Source: Cytophagales bacterium (GTDB lineage Bacteria > Bacteroidota > Bacteroidia > Cytophagales > Thermoflexibacteraceae). From it: a stretch of 64,000 nt of DNA. Under the pieces are notes generated by a model, which saw only the letters and a list, made by a program, of their open reading frames with translations, made no database searches and was not told the origin of the DNA. The translations under genes and the position numbers were made by a program. Shown one piece after another: positions 52,739 through 60,225 of the stretch; positions within the stretch are counted from its first letter, which is position 1, and every line of letters starts with the position of its first letter. The stretch is taken from the NCBI GenBank assembly GCA_004294445.1, contig REAZ01000006.1, positions 62,001 to 126,000 of the forward strand, given 5' to 3'.

Positions 52739-53704
52739 TTAACTCCCCAGCCGCATCAATACATTTTCTTTGTCAATCCCTAACTGCATCTTCATTTCTT
52801 CTATCCCACTGAATTTCATTTCTTTGCGAATAAGGGCTACAAACTCTATGGTCAGATTTTGTTCATAAATATCTTTGTCGAAGTCAAAAATATTAACTTC
52901 GATGCTTCGCTGTAAATCCTCGCCGAGCGTAGTGCGTGTGCCTATATACAACATTCCTTTGTAAACGAGCGAATTGTGGATTACGCTGACCGCATAAATG
53001 CCATCAGAAGGGATAAGTTTGTGCTTATCAGCTACCTCCAAATTTGCCGTTGGGTAGTCTATAGTCCTGCCTATCTGATTTCCCCTCACTACTTTGCCCG
53101 TAAGTGTATAAAAATGTCCCAAATATTCTTTAGCAATTTCTACATTGCCGTTGTCGAGGGCGTTACGGATTTTAGTACTACTAATTCCTACATTATCAAT
53201 GTCTTGTCTTGGTATTTCTTCTATTCCAAAAGGATATAAATGCTGGTTTTGGTGCAGATATTCGAAACTTCCTTCCCGATTTTTGCCAAAGCGGTGGTCA
53301 TAGCCAATCACTAACTTCTTAGTATTCAGCTTATTAATCAGAATTTCTTGAATAAAATCCGCAGAACTCATTTGCGAAAAAGTCTTGCTAAAAGGAATGA
53401 TTAATAAATGGTCTATCTGATACTTTTCCATGAGGGCTATTTTCTCCTCAAGCGTAGAGAGCAGATGTAGGTCTGTTTGCTCAGGGAAAAGCACCAAACG
53501 CGGGTGTGGGTGGTAGGTAATCACCACATTTTCTGCATATTGACTTTCATTTTTTTTCTCAGAAAGTGTAACCTCCCGCAAGCGATTCAGGATTTTCTGA
53601 TGCCCGATATGCACCCCATCAAATGTACCACTTGTAACCACTGTGTAGGGAAGTTGTGGAATCCCACTTATTTGTATATCTTCAAATCCGTAGTGTACTT
53701 GCAT
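52739..53704 (-). CDS. ribF: Bifunctional riboflavin kinase / FAD synthetase RibF
   Basis: A 321-residue cytosolic enzyme that phosphorylates riboflavin to FMN and adenylates FMN to FAD. The N-terminal FAD synthetase domain has the nucleotidyltransferase signature TSGTFDGVHIGH (about residues 25-35) and GYDHRFGKNREGS, and the C-terminal kinase domain (about 185-315) has GRTIDYPTANLEV and GIYAV. Length and order are normal. It follows the beta-barrel gene on the same strand, across a strong hairpin. Confidence 0.96.
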   Translation of the reverse strand: MQVHYGFEDIQISGIPQLPYTVVTSGTFDGVHIGHQKILNRLREVTLSEKKNESQYAENVVITYHPHPRLVLFPEQTDLHLLSTLEEKIALMEKYQIDHLLIIPFSKTFSQMSSADFIQEILINKLNTKKLVIGYDHRFGKNREGSFEYLHQNQHLYPFGIEEIPRQDIDNVGISSTKIRNALDNGNVEIAKEYLGHFYTLTGKVVRGNQIGRTIDYPTANLEVADKHKLIPSDGIYAVSVIHNSLVYKGMLYIGTRTTLGEDLQRSIEVNIFDFDKDIYEQNLTIEFVALIRKEMKFSGIEEMKMQLGIDKENVLMRLGS

Positions 53705-53733
53705 TAGGGCTATTTATAGATTGGTCAAAGTGA

Positions 53734-53767
53734 AGAGATGTAATCTTTGAAAAAAGATTACATCTCT
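53734..53767. repeat. Perfect 15-bp hairpin
   Basis: AGAGATGTAATCTTT (53734-53748) pairs exactly with 53753-53767 around a 4-base loop. A direct repeat of TGAAAAAAGATTA spans 53748-53760 and 53768-53780, running into the stop of the upstream barrel gene. In the direction of transcription (minus) no T-run follows, so it may be an mRNA-stability or attenuator structure rather than a classical terminator. Confidence 0.55.
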
Positions 53768-53776
53768 GAAAAAAGA

Positions 53777-54430
53777 TTAAAAATAATAACCAATATCAAA
53801 AGACAAATAACTTGCTTTGATACGTCCGTCTGTGCCATTGATTTTGTCTGTAACCAAAAAAAGCGGTTGGTTAAAGCGAATACCCAAGTCTATAGTACCA
53901 GCGTCTTTCAAACTCCATTCTACGCCCGCCCCTACTATAAAGTCGGGAACAATTTTATAATACCCGTCACTTTTCTTAGTAGATGTTGTTGTGCCACTGA
54001 TAGTTACATCTGTTTTGGAAGAAGCAAGAATATTAAACGAACCACCGAAAATACCTCTTATTCTGATGCCACTTGCTATTTCGTTGGTTCTCATGTGCAA
54101 GGCAACAGGGATTTCTACAGTGGTCAGATTAGTTTTAGTAGTTTGCTTTGGCGTAGAAGCAGGGTAGGCAACCTCGTACTCATAGCCTTTGGAAACAATG
54201 TTTAACCCAGAGTGCAGACCAAATTTTTCAGTAAACTGATAAGTAGCCATCAAGCCGCCTGCAAAGCCAACTTTCGAGCTTTTTGTCAGCCCATTAATGG
54301 TGTTTTTGTCTTTGTCGGAGATGGCAGCCATCGAAATAATAGGGCTAAGACGCAAACCAAAGCGAAACTCTTGAGCTGCGGCAAACTTAGCAATGATGAG
54401 GAATACAACAATAAATGCGATTTTTTTCAT
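53777..54430 (-). CDS. Outer-membrane beta-barrel protein (PorT-like family)
   Basis: A 217-residue protein with a signal peptide (MKKIAFIVVFLIIAKFAAAQ) and amphipathic strands typical of small eight-stranded barrels (FRFGLRLSPIISM, FGLHSGLNIVSKGYEY, IPVALHMR, and a final YLSFDIGYYF). The family (PorT/OMP_b-brl_2) is abundant in Bacteroidota. PorT proper is part of type IX secretion, but most relatives have no assigned role. It ends 73 bases before ribF. Confidence 0.85.
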   Translation of the reverse strand: MKKIAFIVVFLIIAKFAAAQEFRFGLRLSPIISMAAISDKDKNTINGLTKSSKVGFAGGLMATYQFTEKFGLHSGLNIVSKGYEYEVAYPASTPKQTTKTNLTTVEIPVALHMRTNEIASGIRIRGIFGGSFNILASSKTDVTISGTTTSTKKSDGYYKIVPDFIVGAGVEWSLKDAGTIDLGIRFNQPLFLVTDKINGTDGRIKASYLSFDIGYYF

Positions 54431-54629
54431 ATTGATAATATTAAATGTTTATAAGTTAAAAGTTAATTAAATTGCTCATTATTAGCGGGAGAACTTGCTC
54501 TGTTCAATTAGAGAACGTTCATTATTTGAATACAAATAAACTAATTTTCAGCAAACCTTTTAATGAATTTAGAACTTGTTAAAGATACAAAATTAGAATT
54601 TAATTTGAGAAAACTAAAAAAAACAATAT

Positions 54630-55688
54630 TTACCCAATTTCTATCACTACATCATCAGTGAGCGGGTGCGAAACGCAAGCAAGTATGTAGCCGTCTTTTA
54701 TCTCTAATGCTGACAAGCCCTCGTCTTCGTCCATCTTGATTTCACCCGATTTTCTACGCCCCCTGCAAGCCGTACAAAGTCCACTTTGGCACGAATAGGG
54801 CATATCTAAGCCCGCATCTAAGCCTGCTTCCAAAATTGTTTTTTTATCGCTTACTTTCACTCTATATTCCTCATTATCAAGAAGAATAGTGATTTCTCTT
54901 TCAGTGCTACTTCCTCCTTTTTTGGCTTCTTCTTTAGCTTCGGAGGAAGCACTGCTGATAAAGCTCTCGTGGTGAATACGCTCTTTGGGAACTTGCAGAT
55001 TTTTAAGGGCATTTTCTACCTCTTTAGTCATGCCTTCGGGTCCGCAGATAAAATATTCTGTTTTGTCTTTGTCAAATTTAGGTAGCAAGTTTAACACATT
55101 GATTGCGATAGTTTTGTCTATTCTTCCTTTGTAACCCACCCAATCGTTTTCTGCCTGACTTAGCACATGAACAACGTTAAAGCGTTCCCCGTATTTTTTT
55201 TGCATCTCCTCTATTTTGCTTTTGAAAATAATAGTATTCGAATTTCTATTTCCATAGACAAGCGAAACTATACTTTTTGGCTCGAATGCTAAGATGCTTT
55301 TTGCTATAGACATAAGGGGCGTAATACCACTTCCCGCTCCAAAAAGAACAATATGGCGAGCTAAATTTTTATCGGGTTCTACAAAAAAGTTGCCCATTGG
55401 CTCTATGATTTCCATCTTGTCATCTACCTTCAGGTGGTCATTCACATAGTTGGAAACTAATCCATTTTCTACCCTTTTGATGGTGATAGAAAGCGTTTCA
55501 TCTATATTGGGTGCGCTACTTAGCGAATATGCCCGCCTTACGCTTTTACCCTCAATAGGTACTACTACCGTAAGAAACTGCCCCGCTTTGTATTTTATTT
55601 TGCTAAACAAAGGCTGTTTCAGATGTACGGTAATGGTGTCGAGAGTTTCTTTTGTTATATCTTTAACTTTAAGTGTATGAAATTTCAT
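54630..55688 (-). CDS. PaaE-like ferredoxin/flavin reductase
   Basis: About 352 residues from the ATG at 55688 (MKFHTLKVKDITKET); the frame is open to 55742. Three domains: FAD-binding (about 1-105, RAYSLSSAPNI), NAD(P)H-binding (about 105-235, FGAGSGITPLMSIAKSI and YFICGPEGM), and a plant-type 2Fe-2S ferredoxin (about 265-350, CQSGLCTACRGRRKSGEI and CVSHP). Such proteins pass electrons from NADPH to an oxygenase, as PaaE does for phenylacetyl-CoA. No oxygenase or paa genes are nearby, so the partner is unknown. A lysine-rich linker (EAKEEAKKGGSS) joins the last two domains. The gene is divergent from the M24 peptidase. Confidence 0.9.
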   Translation of the reverse strand: MKFHTLKVKDITKETLDTITVHLKQPLFSKIKYKAGQFLTVVVPIEGKSVRRAYSLSSAPNIDETLSITIKRVENGLVSNYVNDHLKVDDKMEIIEPMGNFFVEPDKNLARHIVLFGAGSGITPLMSIAKSILAFEPKSIVSLVYGNRNSNTIIFKSKIEEMQKKYGERFNVVHVLSQAENDWVGYKGRIDKTIAINVLNLLPKFDKDKTEYFICGPEGMTKEVENALKNLQVPKERIHHESFISSASSEAKEEAKKGGSSTEREITILLDNEEYRVKVSDKKTILEAGLDAGLDMPYSCQSGLCTACRGRRKSGEIKMDEDEGLSALEIKDGYILACVSHPLTDDVVIEIG

Positions 55689-55729
55689 TAGTAAACAATG
55701 AGTTATAAATTTATTAGTAAAAAGTTTCG

Positions 55730-55763
55730 CAAATTTACGCACAAAATCTGTGAAATAAACAAA
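55730..55763 (-). promoter_or_regulatory. Promoter of the PaaE-like gene
   Basis: On the minus strand: TTTG (55763-55760), 22 bases, TAAATTTG (55737-55730). The transcript would begin near 55723, giving a 35-base leader. It also lies downstream of the alternative start at 55742, which supports the ATG at 55688. Confidence 0.5.
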
Positions 55764-55818
55764 GCATCGGAAAAAAACAAAATGATGCTAAAAATGATTA
55801 TTTTTGATATTTAGACTT

Positions 55819-55826
55819 TACTTTTG
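55819..55826 (+). promoter_or_regulatory. -7 box for the M24 peptidase gene
   Basis: TACTTTTG matches TAnnTTTG, 36 bases before the ATG. A -33 TTG is not found at the usual spacing. Confidence 0.35.
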
Positions 55827-55862
55827 GTTTTTACTTAAAATAAATACAAATAAAATAAATTT

Positions 55863-57221
55863 ATGAAAAAACAGCTATTATTCATTTTCTTGTTCTTAAT
55901 GTCCTTGCCTATCTTCTCTCAAAATGTCATTTTGAACCTTCGTCAGCGCGCTGAAGTAGAAGATAGGTGGTTAGATGTTCGTTTTCAGAAAGTTATCCCC
56001 GAACTGATGCGCAGAGAAGGCATCGATATGTGGGTGCTTATCTGCCGAGAGTACAACGAAGACCCCGTACTCAAGACTATGTTGCCTGCTACTTGGCTTT
56101 CTGCTCGCCGCCGTACTATCTTGGTTTTCCACGACAAAGGAGAGGGACAAGGCGTTGATAGATTGGCGATTGCCCGCTATGATGTTGGCAAATTCTTCAA
56201 AGGAGCGTGGATTCCCGAACGCGAACCCGACCAATTCAAACGATTGGCAAGGGAAATTATTGAAAGAAATCCTAAGAAAATAGCTCTTAATTATTCTGAT
56301 ACCTATGGTCATGCTGATGGCATTACGCACACCGAATTTGCTCTTTTCAAAGAATCTTTGCCAAAACCTTTCCAAGAAAAAATAGTGTCGGGCGAAAAAT
56401 TGGCGGTAGGCTGGTTAGAAACTCGCACCCTCGAAGAAATGGAAGTTTATCGTCAAATCTGCCGTATTGCCCATGAAATTATAGATGAGGGGCTTTCTGA
56501 AAAAGTAATCCAAGTTGGGGTAAGCACTACCAAAGATGTAGAATGGTGGTACAGAGAAAAGATAGTGGAGCTAAAATTGGAAACATGGTTTCACCCTTCA
56601 GTTACTGTGCAGCGAGCCGAAGGAGAAATTATGCGAAATAGCAATTTTTCGGTCAAACCCGATGAAGTTACTATTCTTTCAGGAGATTTGGTACACGTCG
56701 ATTTTGGAATTAGCTATTTGGGCTTGAATACAGACACGCAACAGCACGTTTATATCCTAAAACCTGAAGAAAGAGATGCACCAGAGAGTCTGAAAAAGGC
56801 ACTACAGGCTGGCAATCGCTTGCAAGACTTGCTCACAATGAATTTTAAAAGCGGAAGAACAGGCAACGAAATTCTTAGAAATGCACTCACCCAAGCCAAA
56901 AGCGAAGGCATCAAAGCCACTATTTATTCGCACCCAATAGGGATGCATGGACACGCCGCAGGTCCTACGCTTGGTATGTGGGACAACCAAGGCGACACCA
57001 AAGGAGCAGGCGACTACCCAATGTTCCCCAATACTGCCTATTCTATAGAACTAAATGTAGCCGTTGAGATTCCCGAATGGAATAACAAAGAAGTGCGAAT
57101 TATGCTCGAAGAAGATGGATTCTTCAACGGAGAAAAATTTTGGTACATTGATGGAAGACAAACCAAACTCCTGCTTTTACCAAGAATACAAGCAACAAAT
57201 TCACAAAAGGCAAATGACTAA
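55863..57221 (+). CDS. Exported M24 family metallopeptidase (Xaa-Pro aminopeptidase-like)
   Basis: A 452-residue peptidase with a signal peptide (MKKQLLFIFLFLMSLPIFSQ). The N-terminal creatinase-like domain (about 30-185) precedes the pita-bread catalytic domain. Five metal ligands are visible: aspartates in VHVDFGISYLG and NTDTQQH, histidine in SHPIGMHGHAAGP, and glutamates in YSIELNVAVEIPEW and IMLEEDGFF. Family members remove an N-terminal residue before proline. The product would act in the periplasm. It ends 2 bases before the stop of the convergent VWA gene. Confidence 0.92.
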   Translation: MKKQLLFIFLFLMSLPIFSQNVILNLRQRAEVEDRWLDVRFQKVIPELMRREGIDMWVLICREYNEDPVLKTMLPATWLSARRRTILVFHDKGEGQGVDRLAIARYDVGKFFKGAWIPEREPDQFKRLAREIIERNPKKIALNYSDTYGHADGITHTEFALFKESLPKPFQEKIVSGEKLAVGWLETRTLEEMEVYRQICRIAHEIIDEGLSEKVIQVGVSTTKDVEWWYREKIVELKLETWFHPSVTVQRAEGEIMRNSNFSVKPDEVTILSGDLVHVDFGISYLGLNTDTQQHVYILKPEERDAPESLKKALQAGNRLQDLLTMNFKSGRTGNEILRNALTQAKSEGIKATIYSHPIGMHGHAAGPTLGMWDNQGDTKGAGDYPMFPNTAYSIELNVAVEIPEWNNKEVRIMLEEDGFFNGEKFWYIDGRQTKLLLLPRIQATNSQKAND

Positions 57222-57223
57222 TT

Positions 57224-58195
57224 TTATACCTTTACTACTTTGATAGTAATAAAAATGTCTAACAATACGAGTAGAAGAGCAGGGAGCAGAAATATGTAAA
57301 ATTTATTCGCTTTTACGTCCATTTTTCGCTTATCACGTACCTGCCCTTCTATTTTTTTTACCGATTCTATCAGTTGTGCTACATTATTTTTTTCATCACT
57401 AATCTCAAAAAACTTTCCTTGCGTGCGGTCTGCAATATCCATCAGAGGTTCTCTCTTTAGGGTAGTGATTACCTCTCTTCCGCTTTCGTCTCTTTTCACA
57501 CTTCTCTCTCGGAAAGGTATGGTGCTACCTCGTTGCGTACCTATGCCGAGCGTAAAAACCTTAATACCACGACTTTCCAACTCTCCGAGTGCGTCTTGGG
57601 TTTCTTCCCCGAAATCCTCCCCGTCGCTAATGAGAATAATCGTTTTTGCTTGGTCTTTTACACTTTCATCTTTTTCCTCTACAAATTTCTTATAGGCAAT
57701 TTGCAAAGGAGGAGCAAAATCAGTTCCCGCATTAGGGACTAAATTCGTATTTAGCGTTTCAATAAATAGGTTGAGCGCACTCTGGTCGTAGGTAAGTGGG
57801 CATTGAACAAAAGCCTCAGAAGAAAAAATAATAAGCCCAACCCTGTCTGAGGAAAAATTAGCGACAATATTTTTCAACTCAAACTTTACCTTATCCAAGC
57901 GAGATGGCTGAATATCAGTAGCATTCATAGACATAGATAAATCTACGGCAATGTAAATATCTTTGCCTTTGCTTTCTACTTCCTTGCTCACTTCCCCGAA
58001 AGACGGTCCTAAAATGGCTAAGATTATGAGAGAAAAATAGATAATTCGTAAGAAAAATTTTACAAGAACCCCTCTTGCACTTGTTTTGAGTATAGAGGCA
58101 ATGCGGTGAATCTTCCCCAAGTAAAGAATATAAAAAAACACAAACGTGCTAATCAAAATAAGTTCGATTCTACCTAATTCATTAAACCAAGTCAT
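57224..58195 (-). CDS. BatA-like VWA-domain membrane protein
   Basis: A 323-residue inner-membrane protein. Hydrophobic helices at about 9-28 and 48-66 precede a von Willebrand A domain (about 80-290) with the metal site DLSMSMNATD (Asp85, Ser87, Ser89) and the threonine/aspartate loops AGTDFAPP and LISDGEDFG; a last helix lies at about 302-321. This is the layout of BatA in Bacteroides aerotolerance (bat) operons. Here it stands alone: no moxR, DUF58, batB, batC, batD or batE lies next to it in the window. The neighbour downstream is on the opposite strand and upstream are tRNA genes. Confidence 0.88.
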   Translation of the reverse strand: MTWFNELGRIELILISTFVFFYILYLGKIHRIASILKTSARGVLVKFFLRIIYFSLIILAILGPSFGEVSKEVESKGKDIYIAVDLSMSMNATDIQPSRLDKVKFELKNIVANFSSDRVGLIIFSSEAFVQCPLTYDQSALNLFIETLNTNLVPNAGTDFAPPLQIAYKKFVEEKDESVKDQAKTIILISDGEDFGEETQDALGELESRGIKVFTLGIGTQRGSTIPFRERSVKRDESGREVITTLKREPLMDIADRTQGKFFEISDEKNNVAQLIESVKKIEGQVRDKRKMDVKANKFYIFLLPALLLVLLDIFITIKVVKV

Positions 58196-58393
58196 TGTTA
58201 TTAATTTTGGAATTTAGAAATTCAAAAAAATTAAAGCTAAAAGCATCATGCTATTTCGTTAGCAAATTTACTAAATTTATTAAAGCAAAAAACATATTAG
58301 GTAAAGTTGATAAATTTATATTGTTGATTACTAAGCATTTATGAAAAAGCGAATAAAAATATAACATTTTTTAAGAGAATATTTAAAGAAAGG

Positions 58394-58425
58394 TTTGGAA
58401 CATTCAACTTAATGCCTTACCTTTG
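58394..58425 (+). promoter_or_regulatory. Promoter of the tRNA cluster
   Basis: TTTG (58394-58397), 20 bases, TACCTTTG (58418-58425): a perfect Bacteroidota pair. Transcription would begin near 58432, about 9 bases before tRNA-Ser. Confidence 0.75.
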
Positions 58426-58440
58426 CATTGCTTTTTAGAA

Positions 58441-58525
58441 GGAGAGGTGCCTGAGTGGTTAAAGGAGCAGTTTGCTAAACTGTCACCGGGTAACTGGTGC
58501 ATGGGTTCGAATCCCATCCTCTCCG
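58441..58525 (+). tRNA. tRNA-Ser (GCT anticodon)
   Basis: 85 bases. Acceptor stem GGAGAGG/CCTCTCC, discriminator G, no encoded CCA. Anticodon loop TTGCTAA between GCAGT and ACTGT. Long variable arm (CACCGGGTAACTGGTG), as expected for a serine tRNA; T loop TTCGAAT. Confidence 0.95.
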
Positions 58526-58552
58526 CTCGAAGTTTTTTCTTTCAAATGTCTT

Positions 58553-58627
58553 CGGGGTGTAGCGTAGCCCGGTTATCGCGCCTGCTTTGGGAGCAGGAGG
58601 TCGCAAGTTCGAATCTTGCCACCCCGA
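58553..58627 (+). tRNA. tRNA-Pro (TGG anticodon)
   Basis: 75 bases. Acceptor CGGGGTG/CACCCCG, discriminator A, no encoded CCA. Anticodon loop TTTGGGA between CCTGC and GCAGG; T loop TTCGAAT. A C1-G72 first pair is present. Confidence 0.94.
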
Positions 58628-58632
58628 CACAA

Positions 58633-58675
58633 AATGTTGTTTTTCGGCAGATGCGTGAAAAACAGCATTTTTTTT
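58633..58675 (+). terminator. Hairpin with T-run between tRNA-Pro and tRNA-Arg
   Basis: AATGTTGTTTTTC (58633-58645) pairs with GAAAAACAGCATT (58657-58669), 13 bp with one G-U, followed by six T. It has the form of an intrinsic terminator inside the cluster, so the arginine tRNA may be made by read-through or its own promoter. Confidence 0.7.
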
Positions 58676-58701
58676 CTGATATTTTTTTTATTAGAAAAAT
58701 C

Positions 58702-58775
<74 letters not shown>

Positions 58776-58801
58776 CTTGTCAGAGTTTAATCTCTATTTT
58801 T

Positions 58802-58838
58802 AAGCAACCATGAAATTTCTTTTTATGGTTGCTTTTTT
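58802..58838 (+). terminator. Terminator of the tRNA cluster
   Basis: AAGCAACCAT (58802-58811) pairs exactly with ATGGTTGCTT (58825-58834), then T-run. It closes the cluster 27 bases past tRNA-Arg. Confidence 0.85.
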
Positions 58839-58898
58839 CTACCCAATAACTAACCCTATTATTTATCATCTTCTAATCATCTTCAAAAAATAATTGAA

Positions 58899-60053
58899 AT
58901 GAAAAAGATTTATACTATTCTTTCTATTTTCTGGCTTAGCTTAAATTGCCAAAATATTTCTGCCCAAGCGGTTTATTTCCCTGATGCGGCATGGAAAACC
59001 AAGACTCCCGAAGAACTCAAATTGGATAAAAAATGGTTAGATAGTGCCGTAAGCATGGCGATAAATAATGAAAACAAGGTTGATAGGGATTTGCGTATTG
59101 CTATTTTGAAGGCTTATGTCAATGAACCTAATTATAAAATAATTGGACAGACCAAAACACGCAGCGCACCCGCAGGAGTAATCATTAAGAATGGATATAT
59201 TGTAGCTCAATGGGGTGATATTCAGCGTGTTGATATGAGTTTTAGTGCCACTAAAAGTTTTCTTTCCACTGTTGGCGGGTTGGCTGTGGATAATGGCTTG
59301 ATTGGAAGTGTGCAAGACAAGGTTAGCAATTATGTTTGGGACGACTCCTTTGAAGGGGAACACAATGCCAAAATCACTTGGGAACACCTTTTAACACAAT
59401 CTTCCGACTGGTCTGGTACTTTGTTCGGGTTGCACGATTGGGCAGACCGCCCGCCCAAAGAAGGTAAAATTGACGATTGGAAGAGTAGAAAGTTTTTTGA
59501 ACCGGGTGCAAATTATGAATACAATGACGTAAGAGTCAATTTGTTAGCTTACTCTCTCTTGCAAGTTTGGCGACAGCCTTTGCCCGTAGTTTTGAGGGAA
59601 AAATTGATGAACCCAATTGGTGCATCTACTACTTGGCGATGGTTTGGCTATGAGAACTCCTTTGTGAATGTAGATGGCATCATGGTGCAATCTGTGAGTG
59701 GCGGCGGGCATCATGGCGGCGGTTTGTTTATCAATAGCTTGGATATGGCTCGTTTTGGTTTGCTTTTCGCTCGCAAAGGCAAATGGAATGGGCAACAACT
59801 TATTTCTGAAAAATGGATAAATGCCGCTCGTCAGCCTTCGTCAGCCAACAAATCTTATGGCTATCTGTGGTGGACTAATTTGGAAAGTTCGTGGAAAAAT
59901 GTGCCTACAGATATTTACTATGCAGCAGGTTTCGGTGGAAACTATATTGTTGTTGATGAAAAGCACGACTTGGTTGTAGTGGCTCGTTGGATAGATGATA
60001 CTAAAATGAATGACTTTATAAGTCTGATTATCAGGGCAATAGAAAATAAATAG
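58899..60053 (+). CDS. Exported serine hydrolase (class C beta-lactamase family)
   Basis: A 384-residue periplasmic hydrolase (signal peptide MKKIYTILSIFWLSLNCQNISAQ). The nucleophile motif SxxK is SATKSF (Ser116, Lys119). The tyrosine motif, YxN in most relatives, reads YEYNDVRVN (Tyr208-Asn-Asp), a known variant, and the third motif is probably SGGGHHGGG, replacing KTG. Family members include esterases, D-aminopeptidases and penicillin-binding proteins; true beta-lactamase activity is not implied. Followed by a perfect 15-bp hairpin. It appears monocistronic. Confidence 0.88.
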   Translation: MKKIYTILSIFWLSLNCQNISAQAVYFPDAAWKTKTPEELKLDKKWLDSAVSMAINNENKVDRDLRIAILKAYVNEPNYKIIGQTKTRSAPAGVIIKNGYIVAQWGDIQRVDMSFSATKSFLSTVGGLAVDNGLIGSVQDKVSNYVWDDSFEGEHNAKITWEHLLTQSSDWSGTLFGLHDWADRPPKEGKIDDWKSRKFFEPGANYEYNDVRVNLLAYSLLQVWRQPLPVVLREKLMNPIGASTTWRWFGYENSFVNVDGIMVQSVSGGGHHGGGLFINSLDMARFGLLFARKGKWNGQQLISEKWINAARQPSSANKSYGYLWWTNLESSWKNVPTDIYYAAGFGGNYIVVDEKHDLVVVARWIDDTKMNDFISLIIRAIENK

Positions 60054-60064
60054 TTAAGAGTATT

Positions 60065-60106
60065 CAAACAAAGAAAAGAGCTGTTTTTGGTTCTTTTCTT
60101 TGTTTG
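60065..60106. terminator. Hairpin between convergent genes
   Basis: CAAACAAAGAAAAGA (60065-60079) is exactly complementary to 60092-60106; the stem itself is T/A-rich. It lies between the serine hydrolase and gldG ends and probably acts as a terminator in both directions, though no T-run follows. Confidence 0.55.
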
Positions 60107-60225
60107 TGCAGATAAATATGCCCTTATTTTTTAGTAAGTTACTTAGTTAATAATAATAGCCAATACTCCATCGCTAAATGCTTCTAACCTTCCTTTTTTT
60201 TCATGCTCTATATCAAATATGTTTT

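Noticed and set aside
53705..53776. An FMN riboswitch before ribF
   Set aside because: The region has a single hairpin and none of the conserved RFN core; it is also too short.
53747..54205. A 152-codon plus-strand frame opposite the beta-barrel gene
   Set aside because: It is antisense to a convincing signal-peptide protein and begins inside a hairpin; cysteine and aromatic content are typical of a shadow frame.
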